Shown: positions 1 to 8,313 of the stretch, piece by piece
Position numbering within the stretch: the first letter of the stretch is position 1
Layout: each line of letters begins with the position of its first letter
Assembly: GCA_002898215.1 (NCBI GenBank)
Contig: BEIF01000001.1
Coordinates: forward strand, 967,602-1,031,601
Direction: 5' to 3'
From: a bacterium HR29
Lineage (GTDB): Bacteria; Chloroflexota; Dehalococcoidia; Tepidiformales; Tepidiformaceae
DNA: 64,000 nt
Notes under the pieces: model-generated
What the model saw: the letters and a program-made list of their open reading frames with translations, nothing else
What the model was told of the DNA's origin: nothing
Databases searched by the model: none
Program-made: the position numbers and the translations under genes

Positions 1-875
1 CCGGGACGGGGGACGGTGCCGCCGCCGACCAGGCCAGCGTGGGAGATAGTGTGGTGCGGGGCCCGGAACGGCCTGGCCGTGACGAGGCCCGCCCCGGGTG
101 GCAGGAGCCCAGCCACGCTGTAGATCCGCGTGACTTCCAGCGCTTCCTCCCCGTTCATCGGTGGAAGGATTGATGGTAGCGCCCGCGCCAGGAGCGTCTT
201 GCCGGCGCCGGGAGGTCCGCGCATGACGATGTTGTGCCCACCAGCGGCGGCGATCTCCAGCGCCCGCTTCGCCTGTTCCTGACCGACGATGTCGGCGAAA
301 TCGGTGCACTCGTACAACGGCGGCGCCGCGCTCTCCGACCGCTGCTGCGGCGGTATCGACGCCGTGCCGCACAGATGGGCGGCCAACTGGGCGAGGCTCT
401 CAACGGGATAGACAGCCACGCCATCGACGAGCGCGCCCTCGGCAGCGTTCGCGGCCGGCACGAAGGCCCGCCGCAGCCCCCGCTGTCGGGCAAGGGAGAC
501 CATCGGCAGGACGCCACGGACCGGACGGAGGGAGCCCTCGAGGCTCAACTCCCCGACGAAGAGGGCGTCGTCGACGTCCCCTTCGATCTGGCCGCTCGAA
601 ACCAGCACCCCGATGGCGATGGCGAGGTCGTACGAGGGCCCCTCCTTCCGCAGGTCGGCCGGCGCCAAGTTGACGAGGATCCGGCGATTGGCAGGCCAGG
701 CGAAGCCGCTGTTGCGGATGGCCGCCCGAACGCGCTCCCGCGCCTCCTGCACCGCAGTGTCGGGGAGGCCGACGATGATCGCCGTCGGGTTTTCGGCACG
801 GACGACATCGACTTCCACCTCGACGAGCTCGCCGTCGAGCCCGACGAGGGCGCAGCTGTACACCCGGGCCAGCAC
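1..875 (-). CDS. comM: ComM/YifB-family Mg-chelatase-like AAA+ ATPase (partial, N-terminal part)
   Basis: About 291 N-terminal residues are present; the rest runs off the left edge (family length is about 500). The GTG start gives VLARVYSCALVGL, the conserved ComM opening, followed by the Lon-protease-like N domain. A Walker A motif GPPGAGKT follows near residue 220 and a Mg-chelatase-type segment (RPFRAPHHT) lies close to the window edge. In Gram-negative bacteria ComM is a hexameric helicase that promotes branch migration during natural transformation; whether it does so here is inference. It is transcribed divergently from the receptor gene to its right. A promoter-like pair lies directly upstream, leaving almost no 5' leader. 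Identity is firm because the frame stays collinear with the family through the Walker A region. Confidence 0.9.
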   Translation of the reverse strand, partial: MLARVYSCALVGLDGELVEVEVDVVRAENPTAIIVGLPDTAVQEARERVRAAIRNSGFAWPANRRILVNLAPADLRKEGPSYDLAIAIGVLVSSGQIEGDVDDALFVGELSLEGSLRPVRGVLPMVSLARQRGLRRAFVPAANAAEGALVDGVAVYPVESLAQLAAHLCGTASIPPQQRSESAAPPLYECTDFADIVGQEQAKRALEIAAAGGHNIVMRGPPGAGKTLLARALPSILPPMNGEEALEVTRIYSVAGLLPPGAGLVTARPFRAPHHTISHAGLVGGGTVPRP

Positions 876-882
876 GGGGCGG

Positions 883-912
883 ATTGTGGAGGTGTGCCCG
901 CCGATGCGTCAA
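883..912 (-). promoter_or_regulatory. Putative comM promoter, near-leaderless
   Basis: On the minus strand TTGACG (912-907) is followed after 18 bp by CACAAT (888-883). A start about 7 nt downstream of the -10 falls on or next to the GTG codon at 875, so the mRNA would have no leader. No Shine-Dalgarno sequence precedes that GTG. Sequence resemblance only. Confidence 0.35.
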
Positions 913-1025
913 CGGGCCGCTCGGCGAACGCCGATCGAAATCGCACGCCGGAGAGATCCGAGGGGCACGCGGCGTCGTAGATCGGGGCAGCCGGCCAGCG
1001 AGCTCCTACGCAGGTCGAATGTCGG

Positions 1026-1054
1026 TTGACCCCGGCATTCACCGCGCCTATAGT
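1026..1054 (+). promoter_or_regulatory. Sigma-70-type promoter of the first receptor gene
   Basis: TTGACC (1026-1031) and TATAGT (1049-1054) are separated by exactly 17 bp. A leader of about 45 nt then carries an AAGGAGGAG ribosome binding site at 1087-1095. The -10 context CCTATAGTG is identical to that of the second receptor's promoter. The rest of the 230-bp comM-receptor gap shows nothing else that I recognise. Confidence 0.7.
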
Positions 1055-1105
1055 GCGCTCGCTGTGCAGACGTTCGAGCCAGCAGCAAGGAGGAGAGCAC
1101 TGGTA

Positions 1106-2884
1106 ATGAGCGAGTATTGGGCCCGGTACTGGAAACACCGCGCCACCCGGCGGCGCTTCCTCGGGGGAGCCGCTGCCGCCACCGCGGGGGCTGCCGGCCT
1201 GGCACTCGTCGGCTGCGGCGGCGAGGAAGAGGCCCCGTCGCCCACCCCCGCCCCCGCGAGCCCCACGCCCGCCGGCCCGACGCCCACGCCGACCCCCGTC
1301 GACCCCTTCGCCAACGCCAAGCGAGGCGGCATCCTCAACGTCGCATCGACCGGCGACCCGCCGACCCTCGACCCCTATGGGAACCTCAGCTTCCTCACGA
1401 AGGGCTTCGCTGCCTACGTCTACAGCCGCCTCTTCATGTACGAAGCCGGCCCGGGGATCGCCTACGGCGAGAACCGCCCTGTCCCCGACCTCGCCGAGAG
1501 CGCCGAGCCGAACGCCGACGGCTCCGAGTGGGTCATCAAGCTGAAGCCGAACGCGAAGTTCCACAACGTCGCCCCCGTTAACGGCCGAAACGTCACCATC
1601 GAGGACGTGAAGTTCTCCTGGGGCCGCATGACGGCGGAGACGACCCCGAACCGCTCCCAGGTGGCGTTCGTCGAACGCGTCGAGTTCCCCGACGCGACGA
1701 CGGTGAAGTTCATCCTCAAGTCACCGAATGCGGCGTTTCTGGACTACCTCGCGGACGCCAACCTCTTCTGGATCATGCCGAAGGAGGCCGACGGCGGCTT
1801 CAACCCCGCGGAGAAGGCGATCGGTTCCGGGCCGTTCATCCTGAAGGAGTACGTGGCCTCGCAGTCCTTCACGTTCGACTCCAACCGGAACTGGCACTTC
1901 GAGGGCTTCCCGCTCATCGATGGGGTCAAGCTGGCGATCATCCCCGAGTACGCGACGCGGCTCGCCCAGTTCCTGGCCGGCAACCTGGACGTGGTCGACA
2001 TCAACCCGAACGACCTCGCCCAGGCCCGAGACCAGGTGAAGGACCTCCAGCTCATCGGCATCGTGCCGCAGCTGTTGAGCTTCATCTACTTCGACCCGAA
2101 GCCGAACACCTACTGGCGGGACCCGCGCTTCCGCCGCGCCGTCTCCATGGCGCTCGACCGGGATGCGCTGACGGACATCGGCTACAACGTGAAGAAACTC
2201 CGCGACGCCGGCTTCGACGTCGGTGCGCCCTGGAACAACATCATCCCCGCCGGCATGACCCGCTGGTGGCTCGACCCGAAGTCGCCCGACATGGGCGAAG
2301 GGCGCGCCTACTTCGAGTACAACGTGGCCGAGGCGAAGAAGCTCCTCGAAGCCGTGGGCTACAAGGGCGAGCCCATCAAGTACCAGTACACGAACAACCG
2401 GTACGGGGCCACCTTCAACGACATCGCCGAAGCGACGCAGGCGTATCTGGCCCAGGCCGGCATCAACGTGCAGACCGAGGTCCAGGACTACTCCTCGGTG
2501 TACATCACCCAGACATTCGTCGGGAACTTCGACGGCATCGCCTTCGGCTACGAAACGCCGTTCCCCGAGGCTGGGTCGTACCTCATCCGCTTCTTCACCG
2601 AGGACCCGCTGAACCACAGCAAGGTGAACGACCCGCGGCTGAAGGAGATCGCCCTCAAGCAGCAGGCCACCGTGGACGAGGAGGAACGCCGCGCCCTCTT
2701 CCACGAAGCCCAGAAAATCAACGGTGTCGAGATGTACTACATCCCGAACCAGGCCGGAGCCGGCACGACGTGGACCGGAATCCAGCCGTGGGTGAAGAAC
2801 GCCGTCGAGTTCACGCTCTACAACACGCCGGGCTACGGCGACCCGACGGAGACGGTGCCCTTCATCTGGCTGGATAGGGCATAA
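1106..2884 (+). CDS. ABC transporter substrate-binding lipoprotein, family 5 (peptide/nickel type), copy 1
   Basis: Predicted 592-residue extracytoplasmic receptor of an oligopeptide/nickel-type ABC importer. The N-terminus has a Tat-like twin-arginine stretch (RRRFLGG) and a lipobox ending LALVGC, so it is probably Tat-exported and lipid-anchored. A Pro/Thr-rich linker (PTPAGPTPTPTP) then lifts the SBP_bac_5 domain off the membrane. I chose the ATG preceded by AAGGAGGAG ten bases upstream; the longer open frame to the left has no signal. Permease genes follow after a hairpin. A paralogue lies exactly 4 kb downstream with blocks of perfect DNA identity. Peptides are the likeliest ligand, but family 5 receptors also bind nickel, sugars and heme, so the substrate is open. 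Confidence 0.9.
   Translation: MSEYWARYWKHRATRRRFLGGAAAATAGAAGLALVGCGGEEEAPSPTPAPASPTPAGPTPTPTPVDPFANAKRGGILNVASTGDPPTLDPYGNLSFLTKGFAAYVYSRLFMYEAGPGIAYGENRPVPDLAESAEPNADGSEWVIKLKPNAKFHNVAPVNGRNVTIEDVKFSWGRMTAETTPNRSQVAFVERVEFPDATTVKFILKSPNAAFLDYLADANLFWIMPKEADGGFNPAEKAIGSGPFILKEYVASQSFTFDSNRNWHFEGFPLIDGVKLAIIPEYATRLAQFLAGNLDVVDINPNDLAQARDQVKDLQLIGIVPQLLSFIYFDPKPNTYWRDPRFRRAVSMALDRDALTDIGYNVKKLRDAGFDVGAPWNNIIPAGMTRWWLDPKSPDMGEGRAYFEYNVAEAKKLLEAVGYKGEPIKYQYTNNRYGATFNDIAEATQAYLAQAGINVQTEVQDYSSVYITQTFVGNFDGIAFGYETPFPEAGSYLIRFFTEDPLNHSKVNDPRLKEIALKQQATVDEEERRALFHEAQKINGVEMYYIPNQAGAGTTWTGIQPWVKNAVEFTLYNTPGYGDPTETVPFIWLDRA
2198..2406 (+). repeat. 209-bp segment identical to 6198-6406
   Basis: Every base matches the second receptor gene at an offset of exactly 4000 bp, while flanking codons differ at synonymous and non-synonymous sites. 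A second perfect block of 119 bp (1169-1287 against 5169-5287) covers the Tat hydrophobic core, lipobox and most of the linker. The pattern suggests recent gene conversion between the copies. Confidence 0.9.
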
Positions 2885-2893
2885 TCGACGCGA

Positions 2894-2932
2894 CATTCGG
2901 AGGGGCGGACGGCACGTCTGCCCCTCCGAATG
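2894..2932 (+). terminator. Long intercistronic hairpin between receptor and permease genes
   Basis: A 17-bp stem (2894-2910 with 2916-2932, one G-T pair) closes a GGCAC loop and is followed only by a short T tract (TTT). It starts 10 nt after the receptor stop and ends 31 nt before the permease start. Such elements often end part of the transcripts or protect the upstream mRNA, so that the receptor is made in excess over the permeases. Confidence 0.7.
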
Positions 2933-2962
2933 TTTCCTGGAGGGGCTTTTCGAGGAGGAGGA

Positions 2963-3916
2963 ATGCAGCGGTACCTCATGCGGCGGCTCCTCTTGATGGT
3001 GCCGACGCTCTTCGGCATCAGCTTCGTAGTCTTCCTCATGGTCCGCCTCGTTCCGGGCGACGTCGTCTCGCTCATCTCCGGGGACTACGGCGCCGCCGAC
3101 CCGGAGGTGAAGGCCGCCATTCTGAAGCAGTACAGCCTGGACCAGAACATCCCGAAGCAGTACGCGCTCTGGATGGGCGACATCCTCCAGGGCGACCTCG
3201 GGAGGTCGATCATCAGCAACCGGACGGTGATATCGGAGCTGAAGCATCGCCTGCCGGTGACCTTCGAGCTCGGCGTCCTGGCGATGCTGGTATCCGTCTC
3301 CATCGCCATCCCGGTGGGGATCATCTCGGCCATCCGCCAGGACACCTGGACCGACTACCTAGGCCGAAGCTTCGCCATCGCCCTCATCGCCGCCCCCGGC
3401 TTCTGGATCGCGATCGTCCTCATCACGTTGGCATCGCGGTATTTCACGTGGGGCGTACCGCCCCGCGAGTACATCCACTTCACGGACAATCCGGTCGGGA
3501 ACCTGAAGATGCTGGCCATGCCGGCGTTCATCCTCGGCGGAGCCCTCTCGGGCAGCGTGATGCGTTACACGCGCTCGGCGATGCTCGAGGTGCTGCGCCA
3601 GGACTACATCCGCACGGCGTGGGCGAAGGGGCTCCGCGAGCGAGTCATCATCGTGCGGCACGCCTTGCGGAACGCCCTCATCCCCGTCGTGACCGTCGTC
3701 GGCCTGCAGGTACCGGTCGTCGTCGGCGGTACGGTGATCATCGAATCGGTGTATTCCATTCCCGGCATGGGTCGCTACTACGTTTCCGCCATCAACCAGC
3801 TCGATTACCCGGTCATCCAGGGGATCGTCCTGATCGTCGCCCTCGTCGTCGTCTTCTCCAACCTCATCGTCGACATGACGTACGCCATCATCGACCCCCG
3901 CATCAGGTATTCGTGA
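2963..3916 (+). CDS. ABC transporter permease, DppB/OppB family
   Basis: Inner-membrane permease subunit of the importer, 317 residues. It has an N-terminal membrane segment (RRLLLMVPTLFGISFVVF), the extracytoplasmic N-domain typical of DppB, and a BPD_transp_1 domain with the ATPase-contact (EAA) loop near TAWAKGLRERVIIVRHALRNA. The ATG used follows GAGGAGGAGG at 2952-2961; an upstream in-frame ATG at 2930 lies inside the hairpin and lacks a binding site. The partner permease begins two nucleotides after the stop codon. Confidence 0.92.
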   Translation: MQRYLMRRLLLMVPTLFGISFVVFLMVRLVPGDVVSLISGDYGAADPEVKAAILKQYSLDQNIPKQYALWMGDILQGDLGRSIISNRTVISELKHRLPVTFELGVLAMLVSVSIAIPVGIISAIRQDTWTDYLGRSFAIALIAAPGFWIAIVLITLASRYFTWGVPPREYIHFTDNPVGNLKMLAMPAFILGGALSGSVMRYTRSAMLEVLRQDYIRTAWAKGLRERVIIVRHALRNALIPVVTVVGLQVPVVVGGTVIIESVYSIPGMGRYYVSAINQLDYPVIQGIVLIVALVVVFSNLIVDMTYAIIDPRIRYS

Positions 3917-3917
3917 C

Positions 3918-4835
3918 ATGGCAGAGCAGCAAGCGGCCGCGATCCTCGAACAGTACGCGCTCCGCCCGGAGGCTCCGTTCGCTCGCCGTGCGTGGCGGGC
4001 GCTCCGCAACTTCGTCGTCCGCAAGCCGCTCGGGACTTTCGGAGCAGCGGTCATCCTTCTCCTGCTCATCTTCGCTGCCTTCCCCGGACTCTTCGCCACG
4101 CACGACCCGAACGCGATCTCCCCCCTCGAGCGGTACCAGGGACCCTCGGCCTCGCACTGGTTCGGTACGGACCAGTTCGGGCGGGACGTGTACTCGCGCA
4201 TCGTCTACGGGGCGCGCACGTCGATCATCATCGGCTTCGGCGTCGTGGCGCTGAGCGCCACCCTGGCGACGCTCATCGGCACTATTTCCGGCTACTTCGG
4301 CGGCTGGTTCGACATCCTGGTCCAGCGCCTGGTGGATATCGCGATCGCACTTCCAGGGCTGGTGTTCATCATCCTTGTCATCCAGACGCTCCTCGACCTG
4401 CCGGTGCTGCTCCGCCTCATCCTCGCCCTGGGCGTACTCATCTCCTTCGGCCTCTCCCGGGTCGTCCGTGGCGCTTCCATCGCCACGAAGCAGTTCCAGT
4501 ACGTCGAGGCGGCGCGGGTGATCGGTGCGGGGGACATGCGGATCGTGTTCCGCCACATCCTCCCCAACGTGGTCGCCGTCGTGCTGGTGGGCGCCTCGAT
4601 CCAGGTGGGCGGGGCGATCCTCATCGAATCCTCCCTCTCCTTCCTCGGTTACGGCGTGCAGCCGCCGACCGCGAGCTGGGGGCGGATGCTGAACGAGGCC
4701 CGGGAGCAGATGATCCGGGCGCCGCACCTCGCCATCTTCCCCGGTTTCGCCATCTTCTTCGCCGTCTTCGCCTTCAACATGTTCGGCGACGCGCTGCGGG
4801 ACGTCCTCGACCCGCGCCTGCGCGGCTCCCGGTAG
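3918..4835 (+). CDS. ABC transporter permease, DppC/OppC family
   Basis: Second permease subunit, 305 residues, with the OppC-type N-terminal membrane helix (about residues 36-58), the family motif HWFGTDQFGRDVYSR (about 75-89), five further membrane segments and an EAA-type loop (VEAARVIGAGDMRIVFRHIL). It should pair with the DppB-type permease to form the channel. No DppD/DppF ATPase gene lies in this operon or anywhere in the window, so the importer must use ATPases encoded elsewhere. A strong hairpin follows the gene. Confidence 0.92.
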   Translation: MAEQQAAAILEQYALRPEAPFARRAWRALRNFVVRKPLGTFGAAVILLLLIFAAFPGLFATHDPNAISPLERYQGPSASHWFGTDQFGRDVYSRIVYGARTSIIIGFGVVALSATLATLIGTISGYFGGWFDILVQRLVDIAIALPGLVFIILVIQTLLDLPVLLRLILALGVLISFGLSRVVRGASIATKQFQYVEAARVIGAGDMRIVFRHILPNVVAVVLVGASIQVGGAILIESSLSFLGYGVQPPTASWGRMLNEAREQMIRAPHLAIFPGFAIFFAVFAFNMFGDALRDVLDPRLRGSR

Positions 4836-4859
4836 CCGCGCAGCCGGCGTTACCAATTG

Positions 4860-4883
4860 GCGGCCGCCCTCGCGGGCGGCCGC
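4860..4883 (+). terminator. Terminator-like hairpin after the permeases
   Basis: A perfect 10-bp stem (4860-4869 with 4874-4883) closes a TCGC loop, followed by TTCGCTC. The T tract is poor, but it stands between the permease stop and a new promoter, so it probably ends the first transcription unit. Confidence 0.6.
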
Positions 4884-5010
4884 TTCGCTCTGGGTGCCGA
4901 CGGCGCCGTGGCTCAACACGCATCGTGACGATTGTCACGAATTCTCCGGCAATCCGCCGATGGCGTTCCGTCGTACTCCTGGACGAGTAAGTGATTTCGC
5001 CAGAGGGGAC

Positions 5011-5039
5011 TTGTATTCGGTATCGACACTGCCTATAGT
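5011..5039 (+). promoter_or_regulatory. Sigma-70-type promoter of the second receptor gene
   Basis: TTGTAT (5011-5016), a 17-bp spacer and TATAGT (5034-5039) repeat the geometry of the first receptor's promoter, with the same CCTATAGTG context. An AAGGAGAGGAGGG binding site follows at 5078-5090. The second receptor is thus independently transcribed. Confidence 0.7.
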
Positions 5040-5099
5040 GCCGCCGTCAAACCAGGCCCCGGGCACACTCACCGACCAAGGAGAGGAGGGAACAGCAGC

Positions 5100-6872
5100 A
5101 TGACCAGCAGCGATTACTGGCAGCGGTACTGGCGGGCTCGTGCCAGTCGGCGGCGCTTTCTGGGCGGGGCCGCTGCCGCCACCGCGGGGGCTGCCGGCCT
5201 GGCACTCGTCGGCTGCGGCGGCGAGGAAGAGGCCCCGTCGCCCACCCCCGCCCCCGCGAGCCCCACGCCCGCCGGCCCGACGCCCACACCAACGCCCGTC
5301 GACCCCTTCGCCAACGCCAAACGGGGCGGCATCTGGAACGGCCAAAGCACCGGCGACCCGCCGACCATCGACCCCTACGGGAACCTCAGCTTCCTCACGA
5401 AGAGCTTCGCTGCCTACGTCTACAGCCGCCTCTTCATGTACGAGGCCGGCCCGGGGATCGCCTACGGCGAGAACCGCCCTGTCCCCGACCTCGCCGAAAG
5501 CGCCGAGCCGAACGCCGACGGCTCCGAGTGGGTCATCAAGCTGAAGCCGAACGCGAAGTTCCACAACGTCGCCCCCGTCAACGGCCGGGCCGTCACGACG
5601 GAAGACGTGAAGTTCTCCTGGGGCCGCATGACGGCGGAGACGACCCCGAACCGCTCCCAGGTGGCGTTCGTCGACCGCGTCGAGTTCCCCGACGCGACGA
5701 CGGTGAAGTTCACGCTGAAGCGGCCGAACGCCGCCTTCCTCGACGTCCTCGCCGACGCCAACCTCTTCTGGATCATGCCGAAGGAGGCCGACGGCGGCTT
5801 CAACCCCGCGGAGAAGGCGATCGGCTCCGGCCCGTGGATCCTGAAGAGCTACCAGGCGAGCGTCGCCTTCACCTTCGAGCGAAATCCGAACTGGCACTTC
5901 GAGGGCTTCCCCCTGATGGATGGGGTGCAGCTCTCGATCATCCCGGAGTACGCTACGCGGCTCGCCCAGTTCCTCGCCGGCAACAGCGACGCGGCCGGAA
6001 TCGACGCGAACGACCTCGTCCAGGTGCGCGATCAGGTCCGCGGCGTTCAGCTCTCAGGCGTGATCCCGCAGCTGTTGAGCTTCATCTACTTCGACCCGAA
6101 GCCGAACACCTACTGGCGCGACCCGCGCTTCCGCCGCGCCGTCTCCATGGCGCTCGACCGGGACGCCATCACGGACATCGGCTACAACGTGAAGAAGCTC
6201 CGCGACGCCGGCTTCGACGTCGGTGCGCCCTGGAACAACATCATCCCCGCCGGCATGACCCGCTGGTGGCTCGACCCGAAGTCGCCCGACATGGGCGAAG
6301 GGCGCGCCTACTTCGAGTACAACGTGGCCGAGGCGAAGAAGCTCCTCGAAGCCGTGGGCTACAAGGGCGAGCCCATCAAGTACCAGTACACGAACAACCG
6401 GTACGGCTCGACGTTCAACAACATCGCCGAGGTGACGCAAGCGTACCTCACGCAGGCCGGCATCAACGCCCAGACCGAGGTCCAGGATTACTCCTCGGTG
6501 TACATCACCCAGACCTTCGTCGGGAACTTCGACGGCATCGCCTTCGGCTACGAAACGCCGTTCCCCGAGGGCGGTGCGTACCTCATCCGCTTCTTCACCG
6601 AGGACCCGCTGAACCACGGGAAGGTGAACGACCCGCGGCTGAGGGAGATCGCCCTCAAGCAGCAGGCCACCGTGGACGAGGAGGAGCGCCGCGCCCTCTT
6701 CCACGAGGCCCAGAAAATCAACGGCGTCGAGATGTACTACGTCCCCAACCAGGCTGGTGCCGGTACGACGTGGACGGCGTATCAACCCTGGGTGCGCAAC
6801 GGGGTGGAGTACGTCACCATCGGGTACGGCGGGGCAACCGAGGTGCTCCCGTTCTACTGGAAGGACATCTGA
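5100..6872 (+). CDS. ABC transporter substrate-binding lipoprotein, family 5, copy 2
   Basis: Close paralogue (590 residues) of the receptor upstream of the permeases, with the same Tat-like motif RRRFLGG, lipobox LVGC, Pro/Thr linker and SBP_bac_5 domain. Most differences lie in the ligand-domain regions around residues 215-320 and at the extreme C-terminus. Long stretches, including the segment from YWRDPRF through the TNNRYG motif, are nearly or fully identical. It has its own promoter and terminator. It probably feeds the same two permeases with a different ligand range or under different regulation. The high identity could also reflect very recent duplication. Confidence 0.9.
   Translation: MTSSDYWQRYWRARASRRRFLGGAAAATAGAAGLALVGCGGEEEAPSPTPAPASPTPAGPTPTPTPVDPFANAKRGGIWNGQSTGDPPTIDPYGNLSFLTKSFAAYVYSRLFMYEAGPGIAYGENRPVPDLAESAEPNADGSEWVIKLKPNAKFHNVAPVNGRAVTTEDVKFSWGRMTAETTPNRSQVAFVDRVEFPDATTVKFTLKRPNAAFLDVLADANLFWIMPKEADGGFNPAEKAIGSGPWILKSYQASVAFTFERNPNWHFEGFPLMDGVQLSIIPEYATRLAQFLAGNSDAAGIDANDLVQVRDQVRGVQLSGVIPQLLSFIYFDPKPNTYWRDPRFRRAVSMALDRDAITDIGYNVKKLRDAGFDVGAPWNNIIPAGMTRWWLDPKSPDMGEGRAYFEYNVAEAKKLLEAVGYKGEPIKYQYTNNRYGSTFNNIAEVTQAYLTQAGINAQTEVQDYSSVYITQTFVGNFDGIAFGYETPFPEGGAYLIRFFTEDPLNHGKVNDPRLREIALKQQATVDEEERRALFHEAQKINGVEMYYVPNQAGAGTTWTAYQPWVRNGVEYVTIGYGGATEVLPFYWKDI
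6198..6406 (+). repeat. 209-bp segment identical to 2198-2406
   Basis: Partner of the identity block in copy 1. The surrounding sequence differs at about every tenth base or more, so the sharp borders argue for local homogenisation rather than uniform conservation. Confidence 0.9.
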
Positions 6873-6898
6873 GGGCCGACGTTCGACGACCCCGCTGG

Positions 6899-6925
6899 GG
6901 GCAGGGCCTTCCTTCGGCCCTGCCC
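6899..6925 (+). terminator. Rho-independent-type terminator after receptor copy 2
   Basis: GGGCAGGGCC (6899-6908) pairs perfectly with GGCCCTGCCC (6916-6925) around a 7-nt loop, followed by TCCTCATTTT. Confidence 0.75.
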
Positions 6926-6973
6926 TCCTCATTTTCGGAGGGGGTGCACGCTCACGGCGGGAAACCGCATTCC

Positions 6974-6982
6974 TGATACAGT
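6974..6982 (+). promoter_or_regulatory. Extended -10 promoter of the AarF-family gene, leaderless geometry
   Basis: TGA directly precedes TACAGT (6977-6982), the TGn extended -10 arrangement. Six bases then separate it from the ATG at 6989, placing transcription start on the first codon. No ribosome binding site is visible. Confidence 0.45.
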
Positions 6983-6988
6983 ACCGAC

Positions 6989-8308
6989 ATGGGGGCTCGC
7001 GACATCGGGGAGTTCCGCCCGCTGCCGCTGCCGCGCCGGCTCGGAAGGTTCCTACGAGTCGCCTGGAACTTCGTCGTCATCTATCTCGGCTACAAGCGCA
7101 TCCAGCGGAACCGAAGGCTCACCCCCGAGGAGCGGGCCGCCCGTTACGCCCAGCAGCACCGGAGAGCAGCCGAGCGCATGTACCGCCTCGCGGTGTCGCT
7201 CGAAGGGCTGCTCATCAAGACGTGCCAGTTCGTCAGCAGCCGTGCGGACGTGGCTCCACCCGAGTACATCGCCGTCCTCAGCCGGCTGCAGGACCAGGTC
7301 CCTCCCCGGCCGTTCGAGCAGGTCCGGACCGTCATCCAGGAGGAGCTCGGTGCGGACCCGCACGAGCTCTTCCTCTCGTTCGAAGAGCGGCCGATTGCCT
7401 CGGCATCGCTCGCGCAGGTCCATCGGGCGGTCACCCGCGAGGGAGAGCGGGTGGCGGTGAAGGTGCAGTACCCGGGGATCGCCCGCGTGGTCGCCACCGA
7501 CCTGCAGAACTTGCGGCTCTTGGTGCGGATCCTCGCCCGGCTCGAGCCGAACTTCGATTTCCGGGTCGTCCTCGACGAAATGGCCCGCTACGTCCCGCGG
7601 GAACTCGACTTCGTCGAGGAGGGGAAGAGCGCGGAGCGGATCGCGGAGATCCACGCCCACCGGACGGACATCCGCGTGCCGAAGGTTCACTGGGACCTCA
7701 CCAGCCGGCGCGTCATCACCCTCGAGTACATCGACGGGATCAAGATCTCCGATACAGCGGCGCTCCACGCTGCCGGCATCGACCCGAACGCAGTCGCGCT
7801 CATCATGACCGAGGCGTACTGCGAGCAGATCCTGGTCCACGGCTTCTTCCATGCCGATCCGCATCCGGGGAACCTCCTCGTGCAGCCGGGGCCAGTGGTC
7901 GTCTTCCTCGATTTCGGGATGACGAAGCAGCTTCCCGACGAGTTCCGTCGGAACTACGCGCGGCTCACGATCGCCATCCTCCAGCAAGACGAGGCGGCGA
8001 TGGTGGAAGCCTTCCGGGCATTGGGCTTCGAGACGAAGTACGACGACCCGGCGACGCTCGTCGCCCTCGGACGGTCCTTCTTCGAGGTCACGGGCCCCGA
8101 CGGTAGGCCTTACGTCGATGCCGACGTGATGCCGGAGGTGAACGAGCGGCTCTCGCGCATCCTGCACGAGAATCCCGTTACCCGCATTCCGGGCGATGTC
8201 GTCCTCATCTTCCGCGTCCTCGGCCTCATGAGCGGCTTGCAGAAGCGGCTCGACAGCCGCGTCAGCATGACGGAGACGATCACGCCGTTCGCGCTGCGGG
8301 AAGCCTGA
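6989..8308 (+). CDS. AarF/ABC1/UbiB-family atypical kinase
   Basis: A 439-residue member of the UbiB/ABC1 protein-kinase-like family, which in other organisms supports quinone synthesis or lipid handling at membranes. Visible family features are the Ala-rich loop ASASLAQVH (about 137-145), AVKVQ with the ATP-binding Lys (about 158), HADPHPGN (288-295) and DFG (308-310). The family KxGQ motif is altered to KTCQ (77-80), with Cys in place of Gly. There is no clear C-terminal membrane pair, so the protein is shorter than E. coli UbiB. It converges with the J-domain-like gene and no quinone genes flank it, so the substrate is unknown. Confidence 0.88.
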   Translation: MGARDIGEFRPLPLPRRLGRFLRVAWNFVVIYLGYKRIQRNRRLTPEERAARYAQQHRRAAERMYRLAVSLEGLLIKTCQFVSSRADVAPPEYIAVLSRLQDQVPPRPFEQVRTVIQEELGADPHELFLSFEERPIASASLAQVHRAVTREGERVAVKVQYPGIARVVATDLQNLRLLVRILARLEPNFDFRVVLDEMARYVPRELDFVEEGKSAERIAEIHAHRTDIRVPKVHWDLTSRRVITLEYIDGIKISDTAALHAAGIDPNAVALIMTEAYCEQILVHGFFHADPHPGNLLVQPGPVVVFLDFGMTKQLPDEFRRNYARLTIAILQQDEAAMVEAFRALGFETKYDDPATLVALGRSFFEVTGPDGRPYVDADVMPEVNERLSRILHENPVTRIPGDVVLIFRVLGLMSGLQKRLDSRVSMTETITPFALREA

Positions 8309-8313
8309 GGGGC

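Noticed and set aside
1721-3247. Long minus-strand frame opposite the first receptor gene, with a similar one opposite copy 2
   Set aside because: Shadow of the receptor codons. The two shadows resemble each other only because the receptor genes do.
1106-6872. Composite transposon or duplication bounded by insertion sequences
   Set aside because: No transposase, terminal inverted repeats or target duplications around the receptor copies; conversion or simple duplication explains the identity.
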